The notes beneath the pieces are model-generated. The model did not search any database. It had not been told where the DNA came from and saw only the letters and a list, made by a program, of their open reading frames with translations. Shown piece by piece: positions 1 to 11,339 of a DNA stretch of 64,000 bases. The position numbers and the translations under genes were made by a program. Every line of letters begins with the position of its first letter. The stretch's first letter is position 1. The DNA comes from Neodiprion pinetum (taxonomy: Eukaryota; Arthropoda; Insecta; Hymenoptera; Diprionidae), in assembly GCF_021155775.2 (NCBI RefSeq), contig NC_060238.1:17956542-18020541 (forward strand). The letters are read 5' to 3'.

Positions 1-440
1 GGCCGACTAATACTTATTTTCTCTCTCCAGCGAGGACTCGGTACGAAAATCGTTGGAGAGAAATATGGCGATGGAAATTAATTTCATTGCTGCCTTTCCG
101 ATTCAAATATAAACGAAGAAGGGTGGGAAGTGGTTCGATTGACCCGCGTGTGCTTCAACGACCCGAATGCCTTCGTGTTTCGCCATTCTTTTAATTTCAT
201 GTGTGCCTAGCGACACCCGCATGTCCGCTTGTCTGTCCATCAGTACGCCTCTCACCCCGACTGTCACCACCAGCGACGCTTCGAAATCTGAACGTGAGGA
301 ATTAGAAGCGAATTCAAATTTTATGGGGAAATAAGGGGAGAAAAAACAGCGGTTGATTGAATGACAAGGAACGGAAAACTCGAGCAGTTTCGACAGGGAT
401 GATACTTATCGTACTCTTATAATCGGATTTTAGAATTTTT
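1..440 (+). other. Possible 3' splice acceptor and exon start at position 31; otherwise unannotated
   Basis: The first 30 bases hold a branch-point-like CTAAT, then a pyrimidine tract ending in CTCTCCAG, which is a good match to an insect 3' splice site. The sequence after it reads in one frame as RGLGTKIVGEKYGDGN followed by TAA, and in another frame it stays open for about 50 codons. This could be a terminal exon entering from the left edge. No donor site or polyadenylation signal supports it, and I do not recognise the peptide. The rest of the stretch shows nothing further. Confidence 0.2.
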
Positions 441-735
441 ATGGGGAATTTTTATAAAAAATTTCTATGGGAATTTTATGGGGGTTTTTTTTTGAAAATC
501 TTATGGGGTTTTGTAAATTTTCTAAGGGGAATAGGTGGTGGAATTTTCGTGGTACTTTGGGGAATTTACGTAGTGCATGTCTTCGGGAATTTTACAAGGT
601 TATGGAATTTTTCATTTCATTTCTGTGCCGTTTCAAACACTTCTGCTTCGGGAATTTTTATGCGGACTTTACGGGATTTGAAAAATTTTCATGGGGTTTG
701 ACAAATTTTTGCATGGGATTCTCATGGAGATATAT
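436..735 (+). repeat. Degenerate GGGGAATTTT-type minisatellite
   Basis: The motif TATGGGGAATTTT and close variants (ATGGGAATTTT, AAGGGGAATAGG, CTTCGGGAATTTT) recur every 13-25 bases. Reading frames open here only because the repeat lacks stop codons, and their translations (glycine/phenylalanine-rich) are artefacts. The same short motif appears in another small array near 51.35 kb. Confidence 0.6.
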
Positions 736-3700
736 ACGGGGCATAGAGGAAAGTTGAGATTTTGAATTTGCTCCGTAATTTCTTATATGAAAGTACTAGT
801 CAGAAAATACAGCCCCTTTTATTGGTAAATTTATTCGACAATCTCTGTCGGATATAATTTAATTTCCTATTACCGAAACACGTGTCGTCTAAAATCTGAA
901 AAATTCTGACAAATTCAGTAAAAGATATCAAAATTTTTAACCCGTTGTCAATGATGGAGTCTTCATTACTGTGAAAGACGTATAATTTTGAAAAAACTAA
1001 TTATGAATATTTATAAATTAGGTATCCTTGAGGGCAACGAAAACCCCATTTTTTTATAGGGAATCTTAAATTGTGTGTGTTTTTTTTTTTTTGCAAGGTT
1101 TTACTTCAATTTTTTCATAATTGTGGAAATTGGCACTTGGGAAATATGAAATTAAGGCATAACTCAGATAAGGGTGGTTGATATAAATATTCAAAAAATT
1201 TGAGCAGTATTTTTCTACCAATACTATTATACAAAAAAACCTTGAGTGAATCTGAAATTTAAATTTCTGATGTTGATCGATACCTCATGGAATGTCCCAT
1301 ACATATAAATCAAAAACCAAATCAATTCAGATGAAATTATGATCAAAAACTCTTAATTGTATTTTTTGGTGCACGTAATTGAATGTAATTGTTGCCATGC
1401 ACGCCGAATCTAAAGCCAGAATTAACAATTCACGTAATGAATGTAGGAAACAAATACAGAAGTAATTTACTGACTTTCTCGCGTGGTTGAAATTGTTCAA
1501 GAAATCGTCAGTTAAATCGGAGATGGTTAAGGTTAGAAACCGTTTGAGCTGAGATGGATTACCCCCAGGAAAAAGTTTTTCAATTAAACTTTATATCCAC
1601 TGCCGTATTTCCATAAAAATTATCTTTTCGATGGTACGGATTCTTTTTTTCCAAGTTCTAAATTATGTACGGGAAATTCCTTCTCATTTTGCTACATTTA
1701 ATTGGCCGTATAACTCTGAAAGTAACGGAGATCTCGGATAATCTCGTTCCAAAAATATTTTCATCGAAACGTATAAAGTTAACGAAGCGAAAAGAAAAAA
1801 AAAAAAAAATAGCGTTTCCAAGTTTAAAATTACGATTTTTAATGACCCATTTTTTGAACCGTTTTTCAGAAAATCTTGCGACCGTTTCACATGTCAAGAA
1901 ATTTATGTGATAAAATAAATGATTAGCATTACAGTGGTTTGAAAAAATGCGTTCCTGAATCCACGAAAAATTTTGACAGCGATTTGATTAGCATTGTCAC
2001 AAAAATAAATAAATAAATAAATAAATAAATAAGGTTGGATAAGTGAATCGTGATACTGCTGCATAACCGCAAGTTTGCCTTGCATCCACGTTTTGACAAT
2101 TCCGCAATTTGCCCGACGGTTAGTCAAATTCAAAATAATTTTTAACCAAGAGTTAAAAGGTTGTTTGAAAATTCACCCAAAGTCTCAGAGAATGCACTCA
2201 ATGTGAATTCGTGCCTCCCGTTTCAAGAGATATTCATGGTGGGGACGTTTTTTTACCTCTGGTAATTAGAAAACGAGCTGTAATTGGATTGCCACTCTCG
2301 GGAATTTGTGAAAAATAATTACTTGTAATTATATTATCGTACCCGTCCGCGTTCACACGGAAAATATCGATGAGCACGTTGCAGAAATTTCTTTAGATAA
2401 AAAGAAAATGGTAATGTCGAGATAATTACCCTTGCACAAAAGTTAATTTCTATGATTTACTGCGAAAGCCTGTCAAATTTTGATGATATTTTATACACGC
2501 TTTACAATTTTGTAGTCTCTCGGGAGAAGGATTAACAATTGTGATTTGCTCTAATCAGATCTGATTGAATCCATTCGGATTCAAATATTTTCTCTGTCCA
2601 ATCTTATCAAAATCATTTATCGATCCTTTTAGATGCGAATAGATCTAAAACCATACGTCATTCGTAGATCTGTACGGATATGAATATCAGATCAGGTTAA
2701 GACTAGAAATCGTTTTTTTTTTTTTTTTTTTTCATAAGACTCACTTGTTGACACAAGTTAAGTCCGAAAATATTCTACGGTTTATCCGAACGCACCGAAA
2801 TACTTAATTCGTCTTCTGTAAGCTTTTCTTGTGAGTGAGTTGCGACATCTAGCGGTGTTTCAAGCAGAGTATTTCATAATTTTTCTCAGATATTCATAAT
2901 CTTACAGAAAACTATTCTTAAAAATTTTTTATTATATTGTAGACAATTGGTGATGATTACAATTTTCCGTAATATTGCGTTTTCTACGAAAATATGGGCA
3001 AAAAAAAAAAATAAATAAAATAACGATTCCTACTAAAAACAACGATATTTCTACGCTGTCCTATTTTCGTGTAAATGATTTTCACCAGAGACGCCGCATT
3101 CAAATTATTTTATAAAATCGGTATATAAATTTCATGGGTTTTTGAACTTTTACGTAAACGAATCTAGTTCAAATGCATCTATGCTAATATATAATAAATA
3201 TGCCAGATATCTTTAGTTACATTATAAGATAAATTCAATTGAAAATTTGCGAAAGTACGGACCGTTCACAATTTTCAAAGATGCCTAAAAGGTTGCTTAA
3301 AATATAAACAGAGAAAGTGTCGATTATACTAATGGAATTGTTTTACTCGCGTGAGAAACGATCCATAATGTATAAAGATTGGCGAGTATCTGCTTCGCCG
3401 GTCTTCCTGTCTCTGTTCCTGCGGAACGTTTCCGTTTTCCTCGGCATTCTCATTTTCACAATACGTACAAATTATTTATTTATTTAATTTGCCTGTTATT
3501 TTAAGCGTTATTGAGACGAACGCTGTTCGGGCAAGCTCCGTTTCCCAGCCACAACATACATTCCATTAAATATTCGAATAATCGATTTTCTCAGCATCTT
3601 TCAGGGATATATATTCAGGATTTGTGTAGGCGGTAAGGAAATTACGAAGATTGGAAAAATAGTCAGAGATTGCGCACTGTGAGATAAATTGAGCGCAAAC

Positions 3701-4185
3701 AAGGCAAGAGGGGAATGAAAAAATATCAAGAAACTTGCGAGTAACCGAAGATGAAATTTTAGCTATGAGGTGGAAATTTTTGGAATGAGATGAAAATTTG
3801 CAAATTCATTGTTATGCAAAAAAATACACGAAAAAGTACGATGATTTTTATTACAGATAGATATAATATTTCGATACAGTGGAGAAAAAAAAACTGTTCC
3901 GAGCTATATTGATATAATCATTTTTATTGTAAATTTTACAAATCGGTTGATGGGTTGCAAAATTTCAATGATGCGTATTCTATTGATAACTTAGACAACT
4001 CACATTTCTCGTGTATCTCGAGTCAACCAGTGAAATGTAAAATGGTGAGTTAGTTTTTTAATCCATCGAAAGTAACGTATTTCTAATATTAATTCACGCC
4101 ACGGTGAGTAATTTTTTTTTCTCTGATTTCACTTCCACCGTTCTATATGTAATACATGTATAGTACAGTAACCTATAAAATTACT
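736..4185. other. AT-rich DNA without recognisable genes
   Basis: No coding frame, RNA gene or clear transposon is visible. The stretch holds an (AAAT)n run at 2003-2032, a T20 run at 2713-2732, poly-A/T runs near 1080, 1795 and 3001, and a GC-richer island around 3380-3440. Two GTGAGT strings (about 4036 and 4105) resemble splice donors but have no supporting exon. Confidence 0.5.
2003..2032. repeat. (AAAT)n microsatellite
   Basis: About seven tandem AAAT units. Confidence 0.9.
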
Positions 4186-4189
4186 TGAA

Positions 4190-4690
4190 AATAAGGCGTG
4201 ATTGAAGTTTCAAATTTAAAAACTTTCACAAACGTCAAATTGCGAATTTTTTGGTGGCGAAACTTGAAGTAAAAAAATCAAACTTTGACGAAACGTCAAA
4301 GAGAAAAATTCCAAAAGCGTGTAATTCCGAAGAGTCAAAGTTCCGAAATTACGAAAATGAGAAAATTGAAAAATCTGAAACATCGAAATTCCGCATGATC
4401 GAAGATTTTCAGTTCTGTGAATTTCTGGCTCGATGAAACTTCACCACTTTGACCTTTTCTTCTATTGGATTTTCAATATTTTTAAGTTTGGAATCCTAGT
4501 CATTCTGATTTTCGGTTTTTCGAATTTTCCACACCCACTCGTTGAGTAAGCTACGCTGCGTGAATATATTGGAACTCTGAACCGTCGGTTTTCCGACCAT
4601 TCAAAACTTTGTCGTTTCGTTAAAGTTTGATTTCTGTACTTCAAGTCTCTCCATCAAACAATGGGGAATTTATACGCTTTCGGAACTTCA
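4190..4690. repeat. Head-to-head degenerate short repeat (TCAAA / GAAATTCC type)
   Basis: From about 4200 to 4430 the plus strand repeats words such as TCAAACTTTGACGAAAC, TCCGAAAT and CGAAATTCCG in loose 15-20-base steps. From about 4440 to 4680 the complementary words appear (GAATTTTCC, TTTCGGAAC, CTTTGTCG). The whole behaves as an imperfect inverted array. A similar pair lies at 5.93-6.30 kb. Confidence 0.45.
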
Positions 4691-4939
4691 ACTTCACTCC
4701 TTGAAAATTTTTATAGCCATAAATTATCGAACAACAGGAACAAATGCAAGCAAAATCAACAGCAATTAAAATATTTTTGACATGGTCTAATTGTGGTTTA
4801 CACGTATCGATAATTTTTTTTCTTTTTTTTGTTTTCATCTCCGAAAGCATGCATGCCTCAGTGGTCGACTGTAAAACGTCACAAGGATCAGCTGCCAATA
4901 AGAATGGTCCTCACCGATCTACGGATCGCTGTGTAATTG

Positions 4940-5110
4940 TAGAGTAGCGGGAAGTTAGCTAACCGCGCGCTTGACCCAAATCCGATCCGGACGCTCTAAA
5001 GCTAATAATGCAGACTGCCTTTAATTACCCGGGAATTAACGATCAGCTCCAAACGGGTCGGTGTCGTTATTCCCCGACCAAGTAATCGAGAAATAGTTTT
5101 ACGCTGGTTT
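4940..5110. promoter_or_regulatory. GC-richer single-copy block with a TAATTA palindrome, possible cis-regulatory element
   Basis: This block is less AT-rich than its surroundings and not visibly repetitive. At 5021-5040 it holds TTAATTACCCGGGAATTAAC, a near-palindrome with a TAATTA homeodomain core on one side and AATTAA on the other, next to CTAATAATG. Such clustering suits a conserved non-coding element, but this is inference from composition and motif alone. Confidence 0.2.
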
Positions 5111-5431
5111 GAAGTCGTCTCGTTTTTTGCTGTACGCCTAAAAAAGGACAGCTTCTAGTTGACGTTGAGACGAACCCTGTTTTCTTTGGGTTGGCAATAG
5201 AAAATTAGAATGACCGCACAACGACGAAGTCACAACATCGAATTTTCAATAAAACGATAATGCATTCTACAACATTTTTCAACGTTGAATTTTTAAACGT
5301 ATACAGAAGTCAAGGTCTGAAAAATTCTTAATGGCAAAAAATAGAGTCGTCAGAATTAATGAAAATATAGCAATTAGCCAAGACTTGGAAAGTGAGAATA
5401 AAAATTTAGAAAGATTACACCGGTCAACACG

Positions 5432-5860
5432 ATTTTTCGGTTTTGGTTTCTGCGTGTGAAATTTTGGTTTCTCCTACGTTACAAATGAGGGAAAAAATTA
5501 TTTTTCTGATCAAAGTTTGCTTTTGTAGAAACGAGAAGAATTTTTGGAATTTTCAAGAAAAATGACTGATTTTTATATTTTTTTTTTTTATAATCGTATT
5601 TTAAATTACGATCAGAAAAGTTTTTGCGGAACATCAAAGTCTTTTTTATTCAAGAATTGTGATAAATAATTATAATATGCAATTTGCAATCGGGATAAAC
5701 AAAGTGCCAACATCTATTGCTCATAAAATGAATTAAAATCTTTAAAACGTACTTATCGACGTAAATCAGACAAAAGCAAACTTTGAAAGCTAAAAATGGA
5801 TATTTAAGTGTTTTTCGATGTCTGGAATCAGAATTCAAGCATTAGAACCGAAACGCAAAA
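5432..5860. mobile_element. Degraded foldback-like element
   Basis: Two arms can be aligned in inverted orientation. The left arm has CAAAGTTTGCTTTTGT near 5512. The right arm has ACAAAAGCAAACTTTG near 5770. Weaker flanking similarity (TTTCGGTT words near 5440 and 5845) suggests longer arms. The right arm is also shared with a dispersed copy at 45.6-45.8 kb, so this is a repeated element and not a chance palindrome. No clear target duplication was found. Confidence 0.4.
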
Positions 5861-5929
5861 AAAAAAATAATGTTACTAAATAAGTGAAAGGGTTACGATA
5901 TCCGATACTCAAAGATAAAGGAGGTGTAT

Positions 5930-6300
5930 TTCACGTAATTTCAGAATGTAGAATACCGAAGTCCAGAAAAGTCAAAATGTTGAATGGTCGAATATAGAAA
6001 GCCAATGAAAAAATAAAATTATCACATAAAAGAAAAGGGTCGCAATGTCGATTATTCAAAAATGCGAAAATCTGTTTCACAGAATTTCAAAACATGGAAT
6101 TTTAAAATGGAGGAAAGTCAAAATTTAAAAATGTCGAAATTCTGCTACATTCTGCTTTATTCTGACGGTTATATATTTTGCTGTTCTGTACCTGACCTTT
6201 CTATATTATAACTTTACTAAATTTTGACATTTTCAAACTTCCACATTTTGCGATTCCAAATTTTATAAAACCAGTATTCGAATTTTTGAAAATTTTCATA
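5930..6300. repeat. Second head-to-head degenerate short repeat
   Basis: Words such as TCAAAATGTTGAATG, GAATTTCAAAACATGG and GTCAAAATTTAAAAATG occupy about 5940-6140. Complementary words (TTTTGACATTTTCAAAC, CACATTTTGCGATTCC) occupy about 6210-6290. The arrangement parallels the tract at 4.2-4.7 kb. Confidence 0.4.
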
Positions 6301-6493
6301 CTGCAAACTCTCCCATCTCTTGATGTTTCAACGTTATTTCTCCCATCCGTGATATGGCTTGCAACATTGTTAATCATTCCGACGATCCCATATTTTTTCA
6401 CATCCTATACCCAACCTTTCTTTGTTTTGACTTTCCTCTATTTCGATATCACGATTCGCTTGAACCTAATCTTTCAAACGTAAAATTAATCCA

Positions 6494-6593
6494 GGCATCG
6501 ATCAGTAGAAAATTGAAAAAAAATCGCCCTTTCATTAGAAGCGCTTCTAAACACAAAAGGGCGATTTTTTTCAATTATCGACCGGTCGATGCC
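6494..6593. mobile_element. 100-bp hairpin MITE
   Basis: The ends are GGCATCGAT and ATCGATGCC-like (read TCGATGCC at the right end). The arms share TCAATT-type sequence and the words AAAATCGCCCTTT and AAAGGGCGATTTTT around a short central palindrome, TTAGAAGCGCTTCTAA. Nearly the whole element folds into one hairpin. It is too short to encode anything. The flanks do not show a clear target duplication. Confidence 0.7.
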
Positions 6594-6599
6594 AGTTTT

Positions 6600-7765
6600 T
6601 TATATATATTTCTCGCTGCCTTACATTAACTTTCCATCAATAAACTCATCAACTTTCCGCCGGGAAAAGAATTTTTTTTCAAAAGTTCAATCAAGTTTCC
6701 AAAATTTGGCTCACAAGTTAAAACAGTTTGTTATCCGATTTCAAAAGAAAAAAAGAAAAAAAATCCTCAACATTTAGACCTCAGGAAACGCTTTGGCACA
6801 AAAAAATCAAAAGTTTTTCGCGTCTTTGAACATTTGACATCGTGGGCCTTCTTCTTGCGTGGCCGTTCTAAATTTTTCCCACCGCCCTTTCCGAGTTCTC
6901 TTTCAATCCAAACACTGGGAACTTCAGGGTGTAAATAAATGAGGAAAGGTCGCGTCGGAGGAATGGATATCAGTCTAATTCCTTTCTGATAACCAATTCT
7001 GGCCGAAGAGGCGTCTTGACCCGAAACCTCAAGGGCTGGGAAACACAAAAGAACCTTTGACGGTTCCCGAGGGTGATGAAGGCGACGGCCAATAGGACCT
7101 GACGGCTTGACCACGTGCCCCAGCTATTTTCACCACGCTTGCAGCGGGAGGGTTTCGTTCCAAAATTTTTTTGTTATTTCAGGCAGTTGGCTATCTATAT
7201 ACAGGTATGTACGAATATACGTGCGGAATTGGGAATACAGCGGAGTTAAGGTGGATAAATAAAGTCGGAGGACTGGGAGAGACAGAGAAAGTAATGTAGT
7301 AAAAAAAAAAAAAAAAAAAAAAAAAACAACGATAGAAAAAGTTTTTAGAAAGTCAGTTTCTTCTCGAGTGTCAAAAACTTTCTCAATCTCTTTCACCCTC
7401 TCAGTTTTATTGTCGCCCTTTCCTTCCTCCCCCCCCTCCCGCCACCTTCCGAAAACAGTTTTTACCCAATCTTCCCGAATTTTCTAACGGATTCCTTTCC
7501 ACCAGACGTTGTTAAATTATCAATTAAAATAAGGGTAGTTAAAATACTGTAAGAATCTCGAAGCGTGCTCGAAAATGCGAACTTCTCTCAGCGGTAATTA
7601 GCACCAAGTTTACAATGCTGGGGTTTTTATTCGTGTCGTTAAGGGAAACCTTTGAATTCCTCTCTGCAGTCTATATATATTTAGATCGAATTTTTCATTA
7701 ATCGTTTCAAAAATTAATGTCGCTGCTTTTTTAACAGAGATTTGTGATATTTGCAATACGGGAAC
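6600..7765. other. Unannotated DNA with homopolymer runs
   Basis: No gene is recognised. A GC-richer block spans about 6830-7140, and a minus-strand frame of about 115 codons crosses it without recognisable motifs. A26 lies at 7301-7326 and a C-rich run near 7430. Confidence 0.4.
7301..7326. repeat. Poly-A run
   Basis: Twenty-six consecutive A. Confidence 0.95.
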
Positions 7766-7766
7766 G

Positions 7767-8021
7767 TTAAGGTTGTGCAGTACTTCTACCCTTACCGACC
7801 GAGCAGACTCAGCCTTCTCCTTCTTACATTAAATAAAGAAACGAACCGAAAGGATTCAAACTACGACGATGCAATCTCTTTTCTAGCGGGATTCAGGAAA
7901 GCTGCTCATATCCCGAAAATTGTCAAAAAAAAAAAACAAGTGTGTGGTATTTTGACACGTTACCGAAAGGGTGAGTTTGCTCGGTCGGTAAGAGTAGGGT
8001 TGGAGTACTACGTGACCTTAA
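7767..8021. mobile_element. TTAA-flanked MITE, family A, copy 1
   Basis: TTAA stands at both edges (7767-7770 and 8018-8021). The inner ends are GGTTGTGCAGTACTTCTACC on the left and the complement of GGTTGGAGTACTACGTGACC on the right, followed by the family signature CCTTACCGACCGAGC and GCTCGGTCGGTAAG. The 247-bp body carries a longer middle than the other copies and includes TTAAATAAAGAAA, which also follows the element on the right. TTAA target duplication is typical of piggyBac and Kolobok elements. Confidence 0.8.
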
Positions 8022-8848
8022 ATAAAGAAAGATATATCCGACGTTTCACCGCGCACTTGATCAAAAACTTCCTTGAATTGATATTTCGGAAAAGTTCACC
8101 TTTGCATTAAACAAACAGGCACACATTCCTATTGAAGTATCGTCGACTCTAGAAATGCAATTTCAAAATGTAATTTGCAATTTATTCCGCCCCACTTGCA
8201 AAAAACAATGTCATTTGTATTCTCAGTTTGTCTTCGTTCGCGTTAATTGCAAATGTAATCTGTTCTAAGGATGTATTTAATAAAGAATTGTAATCGGTCG
8301 ATACTGTAGGAATTCTTGAATTCCTCGATTTCCGAATATCCTCACCGCAATCCAATGCACATAATGCGTATCATTGTGTCACTGTCGTTATTTCCGACAT
8401 TTGTTATTCCCATACAACGGATTAACGGACTTTTCAGCGAAATCACATTGCATGAGACATAAAGTTAAACGTGGCTGCGATTTAATACCGGAACGATTTA
8501 TGTATATACATATATATATTCTTCCCACTGCAGCCGTGAAATCGGTGCAATTCTGGCAGCAAGTACAGATAGCTTCGAGTCTATTTTACCGTCCGAGCAT
8601 AAAAATGCTATTCTCGGAGCAAACGAGCTTGCGGTTTGCACATGCTCACAGAGCTGAATCTCTTCGTGAAGAAGCGAATTCGGCCGCAAGCACGATTCCC
8701 CGGCAAAGCCTAGCGAAGCTTTTTCTTCCAAAAGCTTCATAATATCAGGCAGAGCGTAACCCGCTGCAATATGGTGCCGAAATATTTGCTACACGGCGAG
8801 CCAACTGGGTGGTGGAAAAATCGTGAGGTCCTTCTACATGTTTATAGT
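8022..8848. other. Unannotated DNA
   Basis: No gene or transposon recognised. A less AT-rich block at about 8560-8760 is open in both strands for about 80-120 codons, but the peptides carry no family motif. Confidence 0.4.
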
Positions 8849-8860
8849 GTATATATATAT

Positions 8861-8908
<48 letters not shown>

Positions 8909-9002
8909 ACACGTGTCGCAGTTACGTATCTTGCAGGAGTTCGTAGAAGAAAAAGGGGGGAAAAAGGCTTCCGCCAAAAAGGGGGGGGGGGGGGGGGGGG
9001 GG
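8849..9002. repeat. (TA)n microsatellite followed by a G22 run
   Basis: Alternating TA spans about 8849-8905, interrupted by TGTGTG. Twenty-two consecutive G lie at 8981-9002. Both are slippage-prone and their lengths may be unreliable. Confidence 0.9.
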
Positions 9003-9600
9003 AGAGAAAATGAAGAACCCGGAGATCCGGGCTCGAGTGTGTTTCGTTCGTATTTTGCTTTCGACGTCGTAAAACAAGCGAATTACAACGTCAACCTGGG
9101 CTGTATGCCTTTTTTTTTTAACGCTTTAGTCCTATCCCACCTGCTGCCGACTTGACGACCCGCAGTTTTTCTCCACGATACGACGTCTCTATGCTCGGAT
9201 AGCCTTGATGAAACAGAGATATGAGAAAAATCGAACACACAAATCGCAGCTCTGACAGTGTTACCGTTTACAACCTGTTTGTAAATAATAGTTCCTAAAT
9301 TTCGCGTTATTGCGGGAAGTTTGAAATGTACTTTGTAAAGTGGTCGTCGATACGCATGGCGTTGCGTAGTACCTGAGTATGAGAATTTAATGAAAAAAAG
9401 TACTTGGAGTATCGTGTAAATTTATGCATATTCGTTACACACCGGTCGTAGAAAGTCGGTGGGAAAAAAAAAAAAAAACTGTTATTCAAAGTGACTATCG
9501 TTTGTTATGTTTAAATTTGTTGTTGAATACACTTGAATTATAGCAAGCCATATTTCAAACTGATTCAGTTACCCGTTTGACATTGGTGAATTATTTTTAT
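9003..9600. other. Unannotated DNA
   Basis: No feature recognised beyond short poly-A/T runs (about 9110 and 9465). Confidence 0.4.
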
Positions 9601-9626
9601 TTCTTTTGACAACCCTTCCACAGAGC

Positions 9627-9820
9627 TCAGTTGTAGATAACAGTTTGGAAGTGTAGCGATCGATTCTAAAGTGCCAGCGGACAATTATTAACAGACATTT
9701 CATTCGTTCGTATAGAGACAATAATTCAGCTGCCGCAGCCAAAGTAATCGTGCGTAAATATTGTCAATTTATGTGACATCCAGTGTAACCGTCTAGCATG
9801 AAGGTCAACGAAAGGTAAGT
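9627..9820 (+). other. Candidate first exon: initiator, short leader, ATG and consensus splice donor
   Basis: TCAGTT at 9627-9632 matches the arthropod initiator consensus. About 170 bases downstream an ATG at 9798 opens the short frame MKVNE and part of a sixth codon. It then reaches AAAG/GTAAGTGAAAA, a near-perfect 5' splice site with the exon ending at 9814. A start codon followed at once by a long first intron is common in insect regulatory genes, and the surrounding tens of kilobases of non-coding DNA would fit such an intron. There is no clear TATA box, and the downstream promoter position is only a weak match. With five codons the product cannot be identified. Confidence 0.3.
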
Positions 9821-11335
9821 GAAAACTTTTATTTCAAATACTCAACCAAGCGTGATCTCAAGTAAGTCGTGTTTACGAATTTCGTCTTTGTACGAGCGTT
9901 GAATTATTGTGGCAAATTTTAATTTTCCATAAATAAATAATAGCCGACGGAAATCCAGCCCATAACAGTTAAAGATGGTGTTGATCGAGTACTGTGAAAA
10001 TGTTTTTCTATCGCTAACTGCAGATTTGTTTGATTTGAAAAGCCGAGCGTATCCATCGTGTATCGAATGGTTTCAAAGAAGCACTTCACTTTTCACTTTT
10101 TTACCGACTCGAGCTTGGATAAGGTTCGCATTTCAAATCATTGTCGATTTATCTATTCATCAGCATTCTCAGTCTCGTGCAAGTTTCAGAAATTTTTATA
10201 ATCCTGATTCATACAGACCATAGTTGGTCTCGGTGTTGTTAAAGTTGTGTGCAAGCAATGTACCTGTTAAAACTTCATATCGAGATTATTCCTTCCATTA
10301 ATCAAACCTTGGCGTTCACCGCAGACAAATTACACTGTTTTAAAAGAGGTTTCAGTTCTTCACTCCGAGAGAATAAACGAGAGCTGCTTCAAAAGCGGAA
10401 CTCTTTTCTTCCAGTAATTGCTGCTCATCAATGATATAGTTCGACTCAAAATTGAACGAACTTCACGTCGACTTCAAAAATGTTGAAATGCTGTGTACAA
10501 CTTGCTGAAAGTACGATAGCTAGTTCAAAGTTCTGATCAAAATCGACACCAAGTCAAGACCATATTTGCCTGGAGACCCGAGTGCCGGCTCTCAGGACCT
10601 AATCAATTATCCCATCAACCGGCAGAAAGGTTGCTCTTCAATATCGTAATAACTTTTATCCCGAGGGAATAAAATTGTAGGGTGACGTCATGCTGTTTAA
10701 AATATTTTCCAAACCGCGTGGCTATACAAACTTTCGGTACCATTTAGATACAGAAAACAATCGGGATGAAATAACGGAGAATAAAATCGGTGACGCGTGC
10801 AATCGGGAAACGCGAGGTATGAGTCGGATGTTGATGTAGGGAAAGGAAGACCAACTGAAATAGTAAAAGATACCGCGACGTAATATTCGAATGGCTCTGA
10901 GAAGGTATCGGTTATGTGACTGTCGGAAAAGATTGACGGAAGTACGTGAATGTTGGCGTAGGATGAGAGTTAGAGAAATGGGACGTCGACAAGTCGCGGA
11001 AGGAAGATTCGTGTCGACAGGAACGACGTATTAGCTACCTTCCCTTGTGGCTGTCGATCACCCGTAGAAGAGCTCTCCGACAGTGGACTCTCATCCGGTT
11101 CCACCTTGTCTGGATGCCTGATGAAAAAATAAGAATTAAAAAGGGTTGTATCATTTGTTTTCATTTTTTTTCGAAAAATGTCCAAGTTCTTTTCTTCAAT
11201 TCTTCCACTCGCTGTTTCTCCGTGTCAAAAACCAAAATATTTATCATCCTTATTTTTATCGATATATCAGTGAAATTCAATGGTAATAGTCGGATACTTG
11301 AGGAACGATTACTTCTCTGAATATCTCATAAACGT
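9821..11335. other. Unannotated DNA, possibly intronic
   Basis: No recognisable coding frame or transposon. A less AT-rich, purine-biased block lies around 10780-11100. Three short plus-strand frames between 9975 and 10434 lack motifs. Confidence 0.35.
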
Positions 11336-11339
11336 CTCA

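Noticed and set aside
2540..2710. Possible inverted repeat with GATCTGATT and ATCAGATC words
   Set aside because: Similarity is limited to short AT/GATC words that also recur directly; no edges or duplication are visible.
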